Shown: positions 44,749 to 52,649 of the stretch, piece by piece
Position numbering within the stretch: the first letter of the stretch is position 1
Layout: each line of letters opens with the position of its first letter
Assembly: GCF_007830335.1 (NCBI RefSeq)
Contig: NZ_VLKU01000002.1
Span: 413,777 to 477,776, forward strand
Direction: 5' to 3'
Origin: Paracoccus sulfuroxidans
GTDB lineage: Bacteria > Pseudomonadota > Alphaproteobacteria > Rhodobacterales > Rhodobacteraceae
DNA length: 64,000 nucleotides
Translations under genes and position numbers: made by a program
Notes under the pieces: generated by a model
Databases searched by the model: none
What the model saw: the letters and a program-made list of their open reading frames with translations, nothing else
What the model was told of the DNA's origin: nothing

Positions 44749-44780
44749 GGCCCGCGCATCTCTCGGCGCGGGCCTTTTTG
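44749..44780 (+). terminator. terminator of fdh
   Basis: A 9-bp perfect stem GGCCCGCGC/GCGCGGGCC, 8-base loop, then TTTTT. Confidence 0.85.
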
Positions 44781-44795
44781 ATTGGAGAGACCGAC

Positions 44796-45290
44796 ATGCA
44801 CAGCGACACCCAAACCCCTGAAGCGCCCGCCCCCGCCCTGCTGGCCCATATCCGCAGATCGCTGGGGCCGTCCCTCGTGTCAGGGACCGGCGGCGCGCTG
44901 GCGATCTGGCTGCTCGCCAACCTGACCGAAGCGACCGGGCAGCTGCTGCTGATCGCGCCATTCGGGGCAAGCTGCGTGTTGTTGATGGCGCTGCCGCAAA
45001 GCCCGCTGGCGCGAGCGCGCAATGTCATAGGCGGTCATTTCCTCTCGGCGCTGATGGGGCTGATCGTGCTGAACCTGCTGGGCAGCGGCATTCTGGCCTG
45101 CGGTATCGGCGTGGGGCTGGCCATCGCGGTCATGCAATTCACCGGCACCCTGCACCCGCCCGCCGGAGGCAATCCGCTGATCGTCATTATGACCGGCGCG
45201 GGCTGGTCTTTTCTGGTCACGCCGATCCTGATGGGAGCAATCATTCTATTATTGATAGCGTATTTCTATCGCCGCATAAAATTTTATTAA
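44796..45290 (+). CDS. HPP-family membrane protein
   Basis: A 164-residue protein with four hydrophobic segments after a short cytoplasmic lead. The family-naming motif appears in FTGTLHPPAGGNPLIVIM. Some HPP proteins in cyanobacteria and plants have been described as nitrite transporters; the bacterial function is otherwise uncertain. ATG 44796 has GGAGAGA upstream. It directly follows the fdh terminator. GC falls sharply at its 3' end (ATTCTATTATTGATAGCG). The next 280 bp are AT-rich and hold no gene that I trust; they contain AGTACG-N9-CGTACT near 45400. Confidence 0.85.
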   Translation: MHSDTQTPEAPAPALLAHIRRSLGPSLVSGTGGALAIWLLANLTEATGQLLLIAPFGASCVLLMALPQSPLARARNVIGGHFLSALMGLIVLNLLGSGILACGIGVGLAIAVMQFTGTLHPPAGGNPLIVIMTGAGWSFLVTPILMGAIILLLIAYFYRRIKFY

Positions 45291-45570
45291 TGAATATCGG
45301 ACGACTGCGGACAACTGGCATTTATATCCAGGCAGATAAATTGAATATCGAGTTTCTCTGGAATACTCTCTTGACCGAGCAGGATGCGGATTGCATAGAA
45401 GTACGACAGTGAACCGTACTGTACAGATTCTCTACTTTCCGGCTTGTAGCCTCCAGATGTTTGGTCAATCCGAGTAGCGATTCCTGATGCCCGCTTGGGT
45501 CGGACATTCCGGCCTTCCGTTACGGGTCCAGATTGACGCCGTAACCGCGGCAGGAAAAAGAGTAAGTGCT

Positions 45571-46707
45571 ATGACAACCGTTACCTGGATGTGGATCGGC
45601 AACAAGCCGATGCTCGACAGTTCGCCCACCAACAACATCACGCAAACCCAAGCAAATCGCGCGGTCGGCTGGGACGCTCATGGCAGCGATGAAATGAAGG
45701 CGATCGACGTCTCTGGTCCTGCTGTCGATCCTTTAAGGTGGCAAACATCCTACCAACCCTTCTCTTTCTCGCCGTCGCCAACGACCTTCACCTATACGAA
45801 TCCGGCGGGAGCCCCTGTTTCCACGCAGGTTGTCTCCTTCGTTACGGCCGTTTTCGACGTTGAAACCGAAGACGCAAATGGCAACCGGATCACTGTGCAG
45901 AAACCCGGCGTTCTGATGCAGACCAGAAATGGCGACGTGTTTTTCCGCCCGGCGGCGCAAACCATCAACGAATGGAACGACATCAAGGTTCTTTACGGGA
46001 TTACGGTGCGGAGTGTTGCGACGCTGCCGGACAACGAGAACATTGCCAAGGTCGGCTTCAACCCGAGCATCAAAGATGTGGTGATTCCGCCGTGTTTTGT
46101 TACCGGAACTCTGATCGAAACAGACAACGGATTGGTCACAGTCGAAAAACTCAAGGCCGGCGACAAGGTTTTGACGCGCGACAACGGGTTTAAGGAAATT
46201 TCCTGGATCGGCTCGGTCCAACTTTCGGCCGCCCAGCTGCGGGACAATCCCAATCACCGTCCGATTCGCATTTCGGCCGGAGCTCTGGGCCCCAACACTC
46301 CGTCTTCGGATCTGCTGGTCTCGCCGCAGCATCGCGTGCTGGTCCGCTCGAAGATCGCGCAGCGCATGTTCGGCGCGAATGAGGTTCTGGTCGCGGCGAA
46401 GCAGCTGCTGCTGATCGACGGCATCGACATCGCCGATGATCTGCAGGATGTGCGCTATTTCCACATCCTCTTCGATCAGCATGAGATCGTGAATTCGAAC
46501 GGCGCGCCGACCGAAAGCCTGTACACGGGCCGTCAGGCGATGAAATCGCTGGGCTCGTCCGCGCGGCAGGAGATCTTCTCGCTCTTCCCCGAACTGCGCG
46601 AGGGCGATCACGAGGCGGTCTCCGCCCGGACGCTGGCGTCGGGCCGGATGGCCCGCAAGCTGGCGGTGCGGCACCGTCAGAATGAACATCCGCTGTATCT
46701 CAGCTGA
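45571..46707 (+). CDS. Hint (Hedgehog/intein) domain protein
   Basis: A 378-residue protein. Residues 1-170 are an unrecognised polar domain. Cys175 (PPCFVTGTLIETDNG) begins a Hint_2-type module through VEKLKAGDKVLTRDNG and SPQHRVLVRS (His254), extending to about residue 310. Such proteins are common in Rhodobacteraceae, often as putative secreted self-processing proteins; there is no classical signal and no visible C-extein beyond the module except a 65-residue tail. GC and codon use of the N-terminal part are lower than neighbours, hinting at transfer. Confidence 0.85.
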   Translation: MTTVTWMWIGNKPMLDSSPTNNITQTQANRAVGWDAHGSDEMKAIDVSGPAVDPLRWQTSYQPFSFSPSPTTFTYTNPAGAPVSTQVVSFVTAVFDVETEDANGNRITVQKPGVLMQTRNGDVFFRPAAQTINEWNDIKVLYGITVRSVATLPDNENIAKVGFNPSIKDVVIPPCFVTGTLIETDNGLVTVEKLKAGDKVLTRDNGFKEISWIGSVQLSAAQLRDNPNHRPIRISAGALGPNTPSSDLLVSPQHRVLVRSKIAQRMFGANEVLVAAKQLLLIDGIDIADDLQDVRYFHILFDQHEIVNSNGAPTESLYTGRQAMKSLGSSARQEIFSLFPELREGDHEAVSARTLASGRMARKLAVRHRQNEHPLYLS

Positions 46708-46715
46708 AACCGGGC

Positions 46716-46746
46716 AAGGGCAGGATCATCCTGCCCTTTTTCTTTT
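46716..46746 (+). terminator. terminator of the Hint-domain gene
   Basis: AAGGGCAGGA/TCCTGCCCTT stem with TCA loop, then TTTTCTTTT. Confidence 0.88.
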
Positions 46747-46831
46747 ATGACAGACGCCGCGCAGCCCGCAGCATTTGACAGCCCGCACCCAATCGGGAAA
46801 CAGGGGCGCAGTGATGCTGCAGGAGGTTGAG

Positions 46832-47362
46832 ATGAAGGGCGTCTACCGCGCGAGCGATCGGAGCTTTACCCCGTGGAAGAACGGCGGCGGCCAGACCGCC
46901 GAGATTCTGGCCCTGCCCAAGGGTGCGGCCCTTGACGGGTTCGACATCCGGCTGTCGACGGCGGTCGTCGCCTCGGACGGCCCGTTCTCAAGCTTTACGG
47001 GCATCAACCGGGTGCTGACGGTGTTGGAGGGCGGGCCGATGCTCCTGACCATCGAGGGACGAGAGCTGGAGCTGACCGATGCCAGCGCGCCCTTTGCCTT
47101 CTCAGGTGCCCTGCCCTGCGCGGCCCGGCTGGCGGGGCCGCAGGTTCTGGACTTCAACGTCATGACCCGCGCCCCCCTGCGCGCCGAGGTCACGCGCGGG
47201 CCGCTGGCGCCCGTTACCGGCAGCCCACAAGCCGCCTATGCGCTGCTGCTTGCGCCGCAGGCGGGGCTCGAACGGCTGGATCTGGTGGACCTGCTGGAGG
47301 CCGATCCCGCGCTGCTGGTCGCGCTTCAGGGCGCATCGGCGCTGCGGGTCATCTGCGGATAG
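46832..47362 (+). CDS. hutD: HutD-family protein
   Basis: A 176-residue cupin-like protein. Family features: FTPWKNGGGQTAEILALP near the N-terminus, RLSTAVVASDGPFSSFTGINRVLTVLEGG, and FNVMTRAP. HutD is associated with histidine-utilisation clusters and is thought to limit hut flux by binding a pathway intermediate. ATG 46832 is five bases after a perfect AGGAGG; ATG 46814 lies before that site. No other hut genes are in the window. Confidence 0.88.
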   Translation: MKGVYRASDRSFTPWKNGGGQTAEILALPKGAALDGFDIRLSTAVVASDGPFSSFTGINRVLTVLEGGPMLLTIEGRELELTDASAPFAFSGALPCAARLAGPQVLDFNVMTRAPLRAEVTRGPLAPVTGSPQAAYALLLAPQAGLERLDLVDLLEADPALLVALQGASALRVICG

Positions 47363-47375
47363 GCCTTGCGATGAA

Positions 47376-47400
47376 AAAGCCGCCCAAAGGGGCGGCTTTC
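47376..47400 (-). terminator. bidirectional terminator between hutD and the acylase gene
   Basis: AAAGCCGCCC/GGGCGGCTTT stem with AAAG loop. The minus strand has the better T-run (CTTTTTCA), suiting the acylase gene; the plus strand ends hutD. Confidence 0.75.
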
Positions 47401-47437
47401 ATGGCTCCAACGATCACGCCGAGGCGTCCCCGCCGGA

Positions 47438-49798
47438 TCAGTCGATGGAGAAGTTGACCTTCTCGGCCTCGGCCTTCTGGACGTCATCCTTCAGCAAAGC
47501 CTGCTCGCGGCATTCGAAGTTTTCGTAAAGCTTCAACTGATCCTCGTAATGCGGGGACTTCTCACCGGCAGGCGAAATGAACCCGCTTTGCCCCGGAGGC
47601 GTCACCGCGCAGAAGGTCACCTTGCCGTCCTTGAAGGTCACCAGATCGCTCTGCGTGCCCCGGTTCATCGCGGTCCCGATGGACAGCATCTCATCCTCGC
47701 CCGCTTGCGGGATGCCGAGATAATTCTCTGTCAGGAAGTCGTGCTGCGGCAGGTCCAGCCGCCACTCAGTGACGTCGCTGCCATATTCCTTCGCCAGCGC
47801 CTCGCCGGTCTTCGTCAGCGCGGTCAGCATGACCTCGGCCTTGTCGGCGCCGTTGAAGAAATCATGCGTCTGCGTGATGCCCGATGCGTCGCCCAGAATC
47901 GCGTTCCGCAGCACCTGCGCCGGGCGCGAGATCCGGGCATAGTTCACCTTGGGATCGATCCCCGGCTCATCATCCATCAGCACGTCCTGCACCATCGTAT
48001 CGACCCAAGTGCGGAAGATCGCGACGGCGGGGGTCGAGGCGCGGCCGTCCTGCGACCGGATCATCTGCCCGTCCCAATCCTTCAACTGCGCCACCATCGC
48101 GGCGCGCGGGTCGTCGGCGGGCAGATCCTTCGCGGCGCCCAGCAGGAAGGGCAGCAGCGCGCGGGCATTGATGTCGAGGAAGCTGATCTGCTTGTTGATG
48201 TCCCAGACCTCTTCCGGGGTCAGCTTTTCCTTGGCCTCAATCCGCGACATGATTTCATCGACGCGGTCGGAAGCGCCCCAGGGGTTCGCCTCGAAATTCC
48301 CGATGTCGCCATGGGTCGAACGGTTGTTCCAGTTCGCGATCCAGCCCTGTTCGGGGTTGTAGGTCTTCGGCACTTCGGCGAAGGGGCGGATGCCCGTCCA
48401 ATCCTGCGAGCCGTCGCCCTTCGCGGGCACACGCTGGTCCTGCTCGGGCGAGCGGATGGGCAGGTAACCGGGCGAGACATAGCCGATATTCCCGTCCTTA
48501 TCGGCGTAATACCAGTTGATCGTCGTTGCGACATTCGCCGCCTGCTTCAGCCAGTCGTCATAATTCTGCGCCTTGGTCGAATTCACCCACGCGATCAACG
48601 TCTGGATTTCCTTGCCCTTCCAGCTGCGATGGAAGGCATAGGCCGAATGCGCCACCGGATCGATGCGGCTGACGACGCCATAGTCGCTTTCATAGACGAC
48701 CGTGTTGATGTCGGGCTGGCCCTTGACCTTGAAGACCTCCGGGCGGGCGGTCATCTCGACCCATTCGCCGTTCTTCTTGTAGCGCGCTGGATTTTCGGGA
48801 TCGAGTTCCAGCTGGACATAGTCGTTCACGTCCAAGGGCCCCGCCGTCGCGCCCCATGCGATCTGGCCGTTCGTCCCGAAAAGCACGTTCGGAACCGCGA
48901 AAGGCGTCGTCCCGGTCAGATCGAAGCCCGCGCCATGCAGGCCGATGGAATAGACATAGGATGGGTTGTAATTGCCGAATTGCGGCCCGTTCAGCAGGAT
49001 GGTGCTGCCATCGGTCGTCTTCTTCGGCCCGACGATCCAGATGTTCGAGGCGCGCGGGCGGTCATTGTCGCCGGGCAGGGTCTGGTTCAGAAGGCTGCCA
49101 AAGCGGGTCGCGTCGATGGCGGGGGCTTCGGCCTTGATCCGATACTGGCCGCCTTCCGGCACGGTGGTCGGAGCTTTCGGGTCCTCCAGCCAGAACATCT
49201 GGTCGAAAAGTTCCGCTGCCTTTTCTGCGCCATGCGTCTTTTCCAGCGTCGCCAGAACCTTCGCATTGTCCAGTTCCGTCGAGTAATGCGAGAAGCGCCC
49301 GGCCATCGTGCCGACATAGATCATCGCCACGTCGAAATCAGTCCATGTGCTCGGCTCGATCCCGAAATCGGTGAACTGGCGCGGCAGCAGGTTGTCGCGA
49401 TCGGCCAGCACCTCGGCCACCCGCTTGTTATAGCCCGCCGCATAGCCGCGCAGGATGTCGCGTTCGTCCTTCGGCAGCGCCTCGATCTGCGCGCGGATGT
49501 CATTGTGGTTGAAATCGGCGCGGGTTTTCAGGTCATAGGGCAGATGGTCGCTGCCCAGCACCTCAGACACCGTGCCAAGGACCGAGCGTTTCGACATCTC
49601 CATCTGGAACAGCCGGTCCTGCGCCACGGCATAGCCATAGCCAGCATAAAGCCCATAGACGTCATCCGCATAGACATGCGGGACGCCCCAATTGTCGCGA
49701 ATGATCTCGACCTGCGATTCGGCCAGTGCCGCCATCGGCCCCAGCCCCGCCGCCAGTGAAAGCGCCAGCGCAGGCAAAAGGTTTTTGTTGAATGTCAC
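47438..49798 (-). CDS. penicillin G acylase-type periplasmic amidase
   Basis: A 786-residue Ntn-hydrolase precursor. Signal peptide to about residue 27 (MAALAES). The alpha-chain part has EIIRDNWGVPHVYADD and TMAGRFS (pocket residues equivalent to alphaMet142/Arg145/Phe146 of E. coli PGA). The autoproteolytic nucleophile is Ser251 (ASNIWIVG), and Gln273, Ala319 and Asn491 fall exactly at beta-chain positions 23, 69 and 241. Late motifs PGQSGFISP and HYEDQLKLYENF match PGA. Start is GTG 49798 after GGGAG. Substrate (aryl-acyl amide versus acyl-homoserine lactone) is not settled by sequence. Confidence 0.92.
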   Translation of the reverse strand: MTFNKNLLPALALSLAAGLGPMAALAESQVEIIRDNWGVPHVYADDVYGLYAGYGYAVAQDRLFQMEMSKRSVLGTVSEVLGSDHLPYDLKTRADFNHNDIRAQIEALPKDERDILRGYAAGYNKRVAEVLADRDNLLPRQFTDFGIEPSTWTDFDVAMIYVGTMAGRFSHYSTELDNAKVLATLEKTHGAEKAAELFDQMFWLEDPKAPTTVPEGGQYRIKAEAPAIDATRFGSLLNQTLPGDNDRPRASNIWIVGPKKTTDGSTILLNGPQFGNYNPSYVYSIGLHGAGFDLTGTTPFAVPNVLFGTNGQIAWGATAGPLDVNDYVQLELDPENPARYKKNGEWVEMTARPEVFKVKGQPDINTVVYESDYGVVSRIDPVAHSAYAFHRSWKGKEIQTLIAWVNSTKAQNYDDWLKQAANVATTINWYYADKDGNIGYVSPGYLPIRSPEQDQRVPAKGDGSQDWTGIRPFAEVPKTYNPEQGWIANWNNRSTHGDIGNFEANPWGASDRVDEIMSRIEAKEKLTPEEVWDINKQISFLDINARALLPFLLGAAKDLPADDPRAAMVAQLKDWDGQMIRSQDGRASTPAVAIFRTWVDTMVQDVLMDDEPGIDPKVNYARISRPAQVLRNAILGDASGITQTHDFFNGADKAEVMLTALTKTGEALAKEYGSDVTEWRLDLPQHDFLTENYLGIPQAGEDEMLSIGTAMNRGTQSDLVTFKDGKVTFCAVTPPGQSGFISPAGEKSPHYEDQLKLYENFECREQALLKDDVQKAEAEKVNFSID

Positions 49799-49853
49799 GA
49801 TGTTATCTCCCTTTCGGCGTCCCCTCCAAGGTCGCCATCCGGGAAGAGAGTAA

Positions 49854-49877
49854 AATTGACCGTCCGGACGGTCAATT
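49854..49877. promoter_or_regulatory. perfect 24-bp palindrome upstream of the acylase gene (TetR-type operator)
   Basis: AATTGACCGTCC followed directly by its exact complement, centred 67 bp before the acylase start. The TTGACCG...CGGTCAA form is typical of TetR-family operators. TTGACC within it can serve as -35 with TTACTC 16 bases on as -10, so a bound protein would block the promoter. No TetR gene is in the window. Confidence 0.7.
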
Positions 49878-49927
49878 GATTTGTGACGCAGGGGCAACTT
49901 CCGGATCAATCAAAGCGACCAGCCATG

Positions 49928-49952
49928 AAAAAGGGGCCGCTTGGGCCCCTTT
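49928..49952 (-). terminator. terminator of the Na+/alanine symporter gene
   Basis: AAGGGGCC/GGCCCCTT stem, followed on the minus strand by TTTTTC. Located about 10 bp past the symporter stop. Confidence 0.8.
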
Positions 49953-49961
49953 CCTTGTCGC

Positions 49962-51431
49962 TCAAGAGCGGCTGCGCTCGCTCGCTTTCCATTGCTCCCA
50001 ACCGGGATCGCCGGCCATGAAGGCCTCGATCTCGGCGCGGTTGGCCTCCAGCTTGGGATCGTGCTTGAGGTAGAGCTTCGTTTCCCGCGCGATCAGGCCC
50101 GAGAGGATCAGAAGCCCGATCAGGTTCGGAATCGCCATCAGTCCGTTCATCACGTCCGAGAAGTTCCAGACGACGCCCAGAGGCACGGTGCAGCCGACAA
50201 AGACCACCAGCGAGAACAGCACGCGGAACGGCATCACGGCGCGGTGGCCCATCAGACGCTCGACGTTGCGCTCGCCATAATAGGCCCAGCCGAGGATGGT
50301 CGAATAGGCGAACATCACCAGACCAACGGTCACGATCCAATGCCCCCATTGGCCGGGAAGCCCGTGGCTGAAGGCCTGCCCCGTCATGATCGAGGCCGAG
50401 ATCTGTTCGCCCGTGGCCGGGTCGACCTCTTTCCAGACGCCGGTGGTGATGATGACCAGACCGGTGCAGCTGACGACGATGATCGTGTCGATGAAGGTCT
50501 GTGTCATCGACACCAGCCCCTGCCGCACCGGATGCGTGGTCTGCGCCGAAGCCGCCGCGATGGCCGCCGAACCCATGCCGGATTCGTTCGAGAAGATGCC
50601 GCGCGCGACACCGAACTGCACCGCGATCATGATGGTCGAGCCAAGGAAGCCCCCCGCAACCGCCGTGCCGGTGAAGGCGTCATGGAAGATCTCTCCCAAA
50701 GCCGCCGGAACCAGCGCGATGTTCACGATCAGGATGTAGAGCGCGCCCAGCACGTAGAAGAGGATCATCACCGGCACGAGGCCCGCCGTCACCGTCCCGA
50801 TCGACTTGATGCCGCCGACCAGCACGACCAGCGTCAGCACGGCGAGGATGGCCCCCGTGATCCACGAGTTGACACCAAAGCTGCTGGTCAGGTTCGAGGA
50901 AATCGAGTTGCCCTGCGTCATATTGCCGATGCCGAAGCAGGCGCAGACCGCGAAGATCGCGAAGGACAGCGCCAGAAATTTGCCGAAGCCGCCGGGGATG
51001 CCTTTCTCGAGGTAATATTGCGGGCCGCCGTTCTTCTCGCCCACCTCATCGGTGGTGCGGAAGCGAACGCCCAGAAACGCCTCGGAATATTTCGAGGCCA
51101 TGCCGAGGATCGCGGTGACCCACATCCAGAAGAGCGCTCCGGGACCGCCGACACCAATGGCAGTCGCGACGCCTACGATATTCCCGGTGCCGACCGTTGC
51201 GGCCATCGCTGTGGTCAGCGCCTGAAACTGCGAGATGTCGCCCTCGGCGTCATCATCCTTGCGCTTGAGCAGACCAAGCCGCAAGGCTGCCCCAAGGCGC
51301 ACGATCTGGATGCCGCCCAGACGGATGGTCAGATACAGGCCGGTTCCCAGCAGCAGGGGGATCAACAGATAGGGGCCCCAGACAATCCCGCCAAGCTTGC
51401 CTAGAAAAGCCTCCAGACTTTCCAAACTCAT
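49962..51431 (-). CDS. sodium:alanine (amino acid) symporter, AGCS family
   Basis: A 489-residue inner-membrane carrier with about 11 hydrophobic segments. AGCS signatures: the Gly-rich TAMAATVGTGNIVGVATAI near residue 85 and FGVARGIFSNESGMGSAAIAAA in the centre. Such proteins co-transport Na+ with alanine or glycine. ATG 51431 lies six bases after GAGGAGGG. Divergent or upstream partner: none; next gene on the left strand is the hydroxybutyrate dehydrogenase, upstream. Confidence 0.92.
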   Translation of the reverse strand: MSLESLEAFLGKLGGIVWGPYLLIPLLLGTGLYLTIRLGGIQIVRLGAALRLGLLKRKDDDAEGDISQFQALTTAMAATVGTGNIVGVATAIGVGGPGALFWMWVTAILGMASKYSEAFLGVRFRTTDEVGEKNGGPQYYLEKGIPGGFGKFLALSFAIFAVCACFGIGNMTQGNSISSNLTSSFGVNSWITGAILAVLTLVVLVGGIKSIGTVTAGLVPVMILFYVLGALYILIVNIALVPAALGEIFHDAFTGTAVAGGFLGSTIMIAVQFGVARGIFSNESGMGSAAIAAASAQTTHPVRQGLVSMTQTFIDTIIVVSCTGLVIITTGVWKEVDPATGEQISASIMTGQAFSHGLPGQWGHWIVTVGLVMFAYSTILGWAYYGERNVERLMGHRAVMPFRVLFSLVVFVGCTVPLGVVWNFSDVMNGLMAIPNLIGLLILSGLIARETKLYLKHDPKLEANRAEIEAFMAGDPGWEQWKASERSRS

Positions 51432-51607
51432 CACATTCCCTCCTCTTTTCCGACGATGCCGCCGTTGAAGCGGCTCGTTCTTATGATGCGGTCATATGAC
51501 GCATATGATGCCAGAGAAGTGAAGGTTCGTGGGCGAATTTGTTCGACAGAGACTCCGGGCAACCGGAAAGGCAGCGGCAGAAGACCCGCCGCCGCCTTTG
51601 GTTCAGC

Positions 51608-52390
51608 TCACATCGCGGTCCAGCCGCCGTCGACCGAGATGGTCGTGCCGGTGATCTGGTCAGCCGCCGAGGAGCACAGGAAAACCGCCGTGCCGCCCAT
51701 CTGCTCGACCGTGGCGAACTCGCCCGAGGGCTGGCGCTGCAACATGACCTTGGCGATCACGTCCTCGCGGCTCATGTTATGTGTCTTCATCTGGTCGGGG
51801 ATCTGCTTTTCAACGATGGGCGTCAGCACATAGCCGGGGCAAATCGCATTCGCGGTGATGGCCTCGCGCGCGGTTTCCAGCGCGGTCACCTTGGTCAGCC
51901 CGACGATGCCATGCTTGGCGGCGACATAGGCCGATTTGAACTCGGAGGCGCGCAGCCCGTGGGCCGAGGCGATGTTGATGATCCGCCCCCAACCCGCCTT
52001 GCGCATCATCGGCAGCGCGACGGCGGTGGTGTGGAAGGCCGAGCTGAGGTTGATTGCGATGATCGCGTCCCATTTCTCGACCGGGAACTGGTCGATGGGC
52101 GCGACATGCTGGATGCCCGCGTTATTGACCAGAATATCGCAGGTCCCGGCCTTCTCGATCAGGGCGCGGCACTGGTCGCCCTTCGACATGTCGGCCTGAA
52201 TGTAGCGCACCTTCACGCCATGCTCGGTGGCGAGGCTTTCGGCCAGCGCATGATCCTCGGGCGCGTCGGTGAAGCTGTTGATGACCAGATCGGCCCCGGC
52301 CCGCGCCAACTCATGTGCAACGCCCAGACCGATCCCCGAGTTCGACCCGGTGACGATCGCGGTTTTGCCCTTCAGAAACTTTTCGAACAT
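51608..52390 (-). CDS. bdhA: 3-hydroxybutyrate dehydrogenase
   Basis: A 260-residue short-chain dehydrogenase: 3-hydroxybutyrate + NAD+ to acetoacetate, in polyhydroxybutyrate turnover. Motifs: TGSNSGIGLGVA (cofactor), NNAGIQHVAPI, catalytic Ser/Tyr/Lys in IASAHGLRASEFKSAYVAAKHG, and the BDH-type PGYVLTPIVEKQIPDQ with the substrate-lid Gln/His region. Length and these segments point to BdhA rather than a generic reductase. The 259-bp upstream gap holds a minus-strand terminator (see separate entry). Confidence 0.93.
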   Translation of the reverse strand: MFEKFLKGKTAIVTGSNSGIGLGVAHELARAGADLVINSFTDAPEDHALAESLATEHGVKVRYIQADMSKGDQCRALIEKAGTCDILVNNAGIQHVAPIDQFPVEKWDAIIAINLSSAFHTTAVALPMMRKAGWGRIINIASAHGLRASEFKSAYVAAKHGIVGLTKVTALETAREAITANAICPGYVLTPIVEKQIPDQMKTHNMSREDVIAKVMLQRQPSGEFATVEQMGGTAVFLCSSAADQITGTTISVDGGWTAM

Positions 52391-52456
52391 TCCGGACTCC
52401 TGAAATCACTTCGCACTTGCAGCATGAACGTAGCGATGAACGGCCGGTTCCGGAAC

Positions 52457-52486
52457 AAAAAAAAAGCGCCCGCACAAGGCGGGCGC
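52457..52486 (-). terminator. strong terminator upstream of bdhA (leader attenuator or end of a small RNA)
   Basis: GCGCCCGC-ACAAG-GCGGGCGC stem with nine Ts directly after it on the minus strand. No annotated minus-strand gene ends here; bdhA starts 67 bp further on. A second hairpin (AGGTTTC/GAAACCT, 52499-52522) lies just before it on the transcript. It may attenuate bdhA or end a short RNA. Confidence 0.8.
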
Positions 52487-52649
52487 AAGTCATGAGGCAG
52501 GTTTCATACAGGCAAGAAACCTATCGAGCAGTGCCTTATCTATACGCTTTTCACCCTCTGAGTCCAAGGCAGAAGTTTGCGCCCTGGTGAACGGCAGGTT
52601 AGTGTTTGCCCAGATAAGACCCGCTTCGACAAAAACAGGGCGATCGAGC

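Noticed and set aside
45322..45507. Minus-strand frame of about 60 codons in the AT-rich gap before the Hint gene
   Set aside because: No ribosome site, no recognisable domain, and a length expected by chance in AT-rich DNA.
47549..49759. Long plus-strand frame antisense to the acylase gene
   Set aside because: The minus strand carries every acylase catalytic residue at the right spacing.
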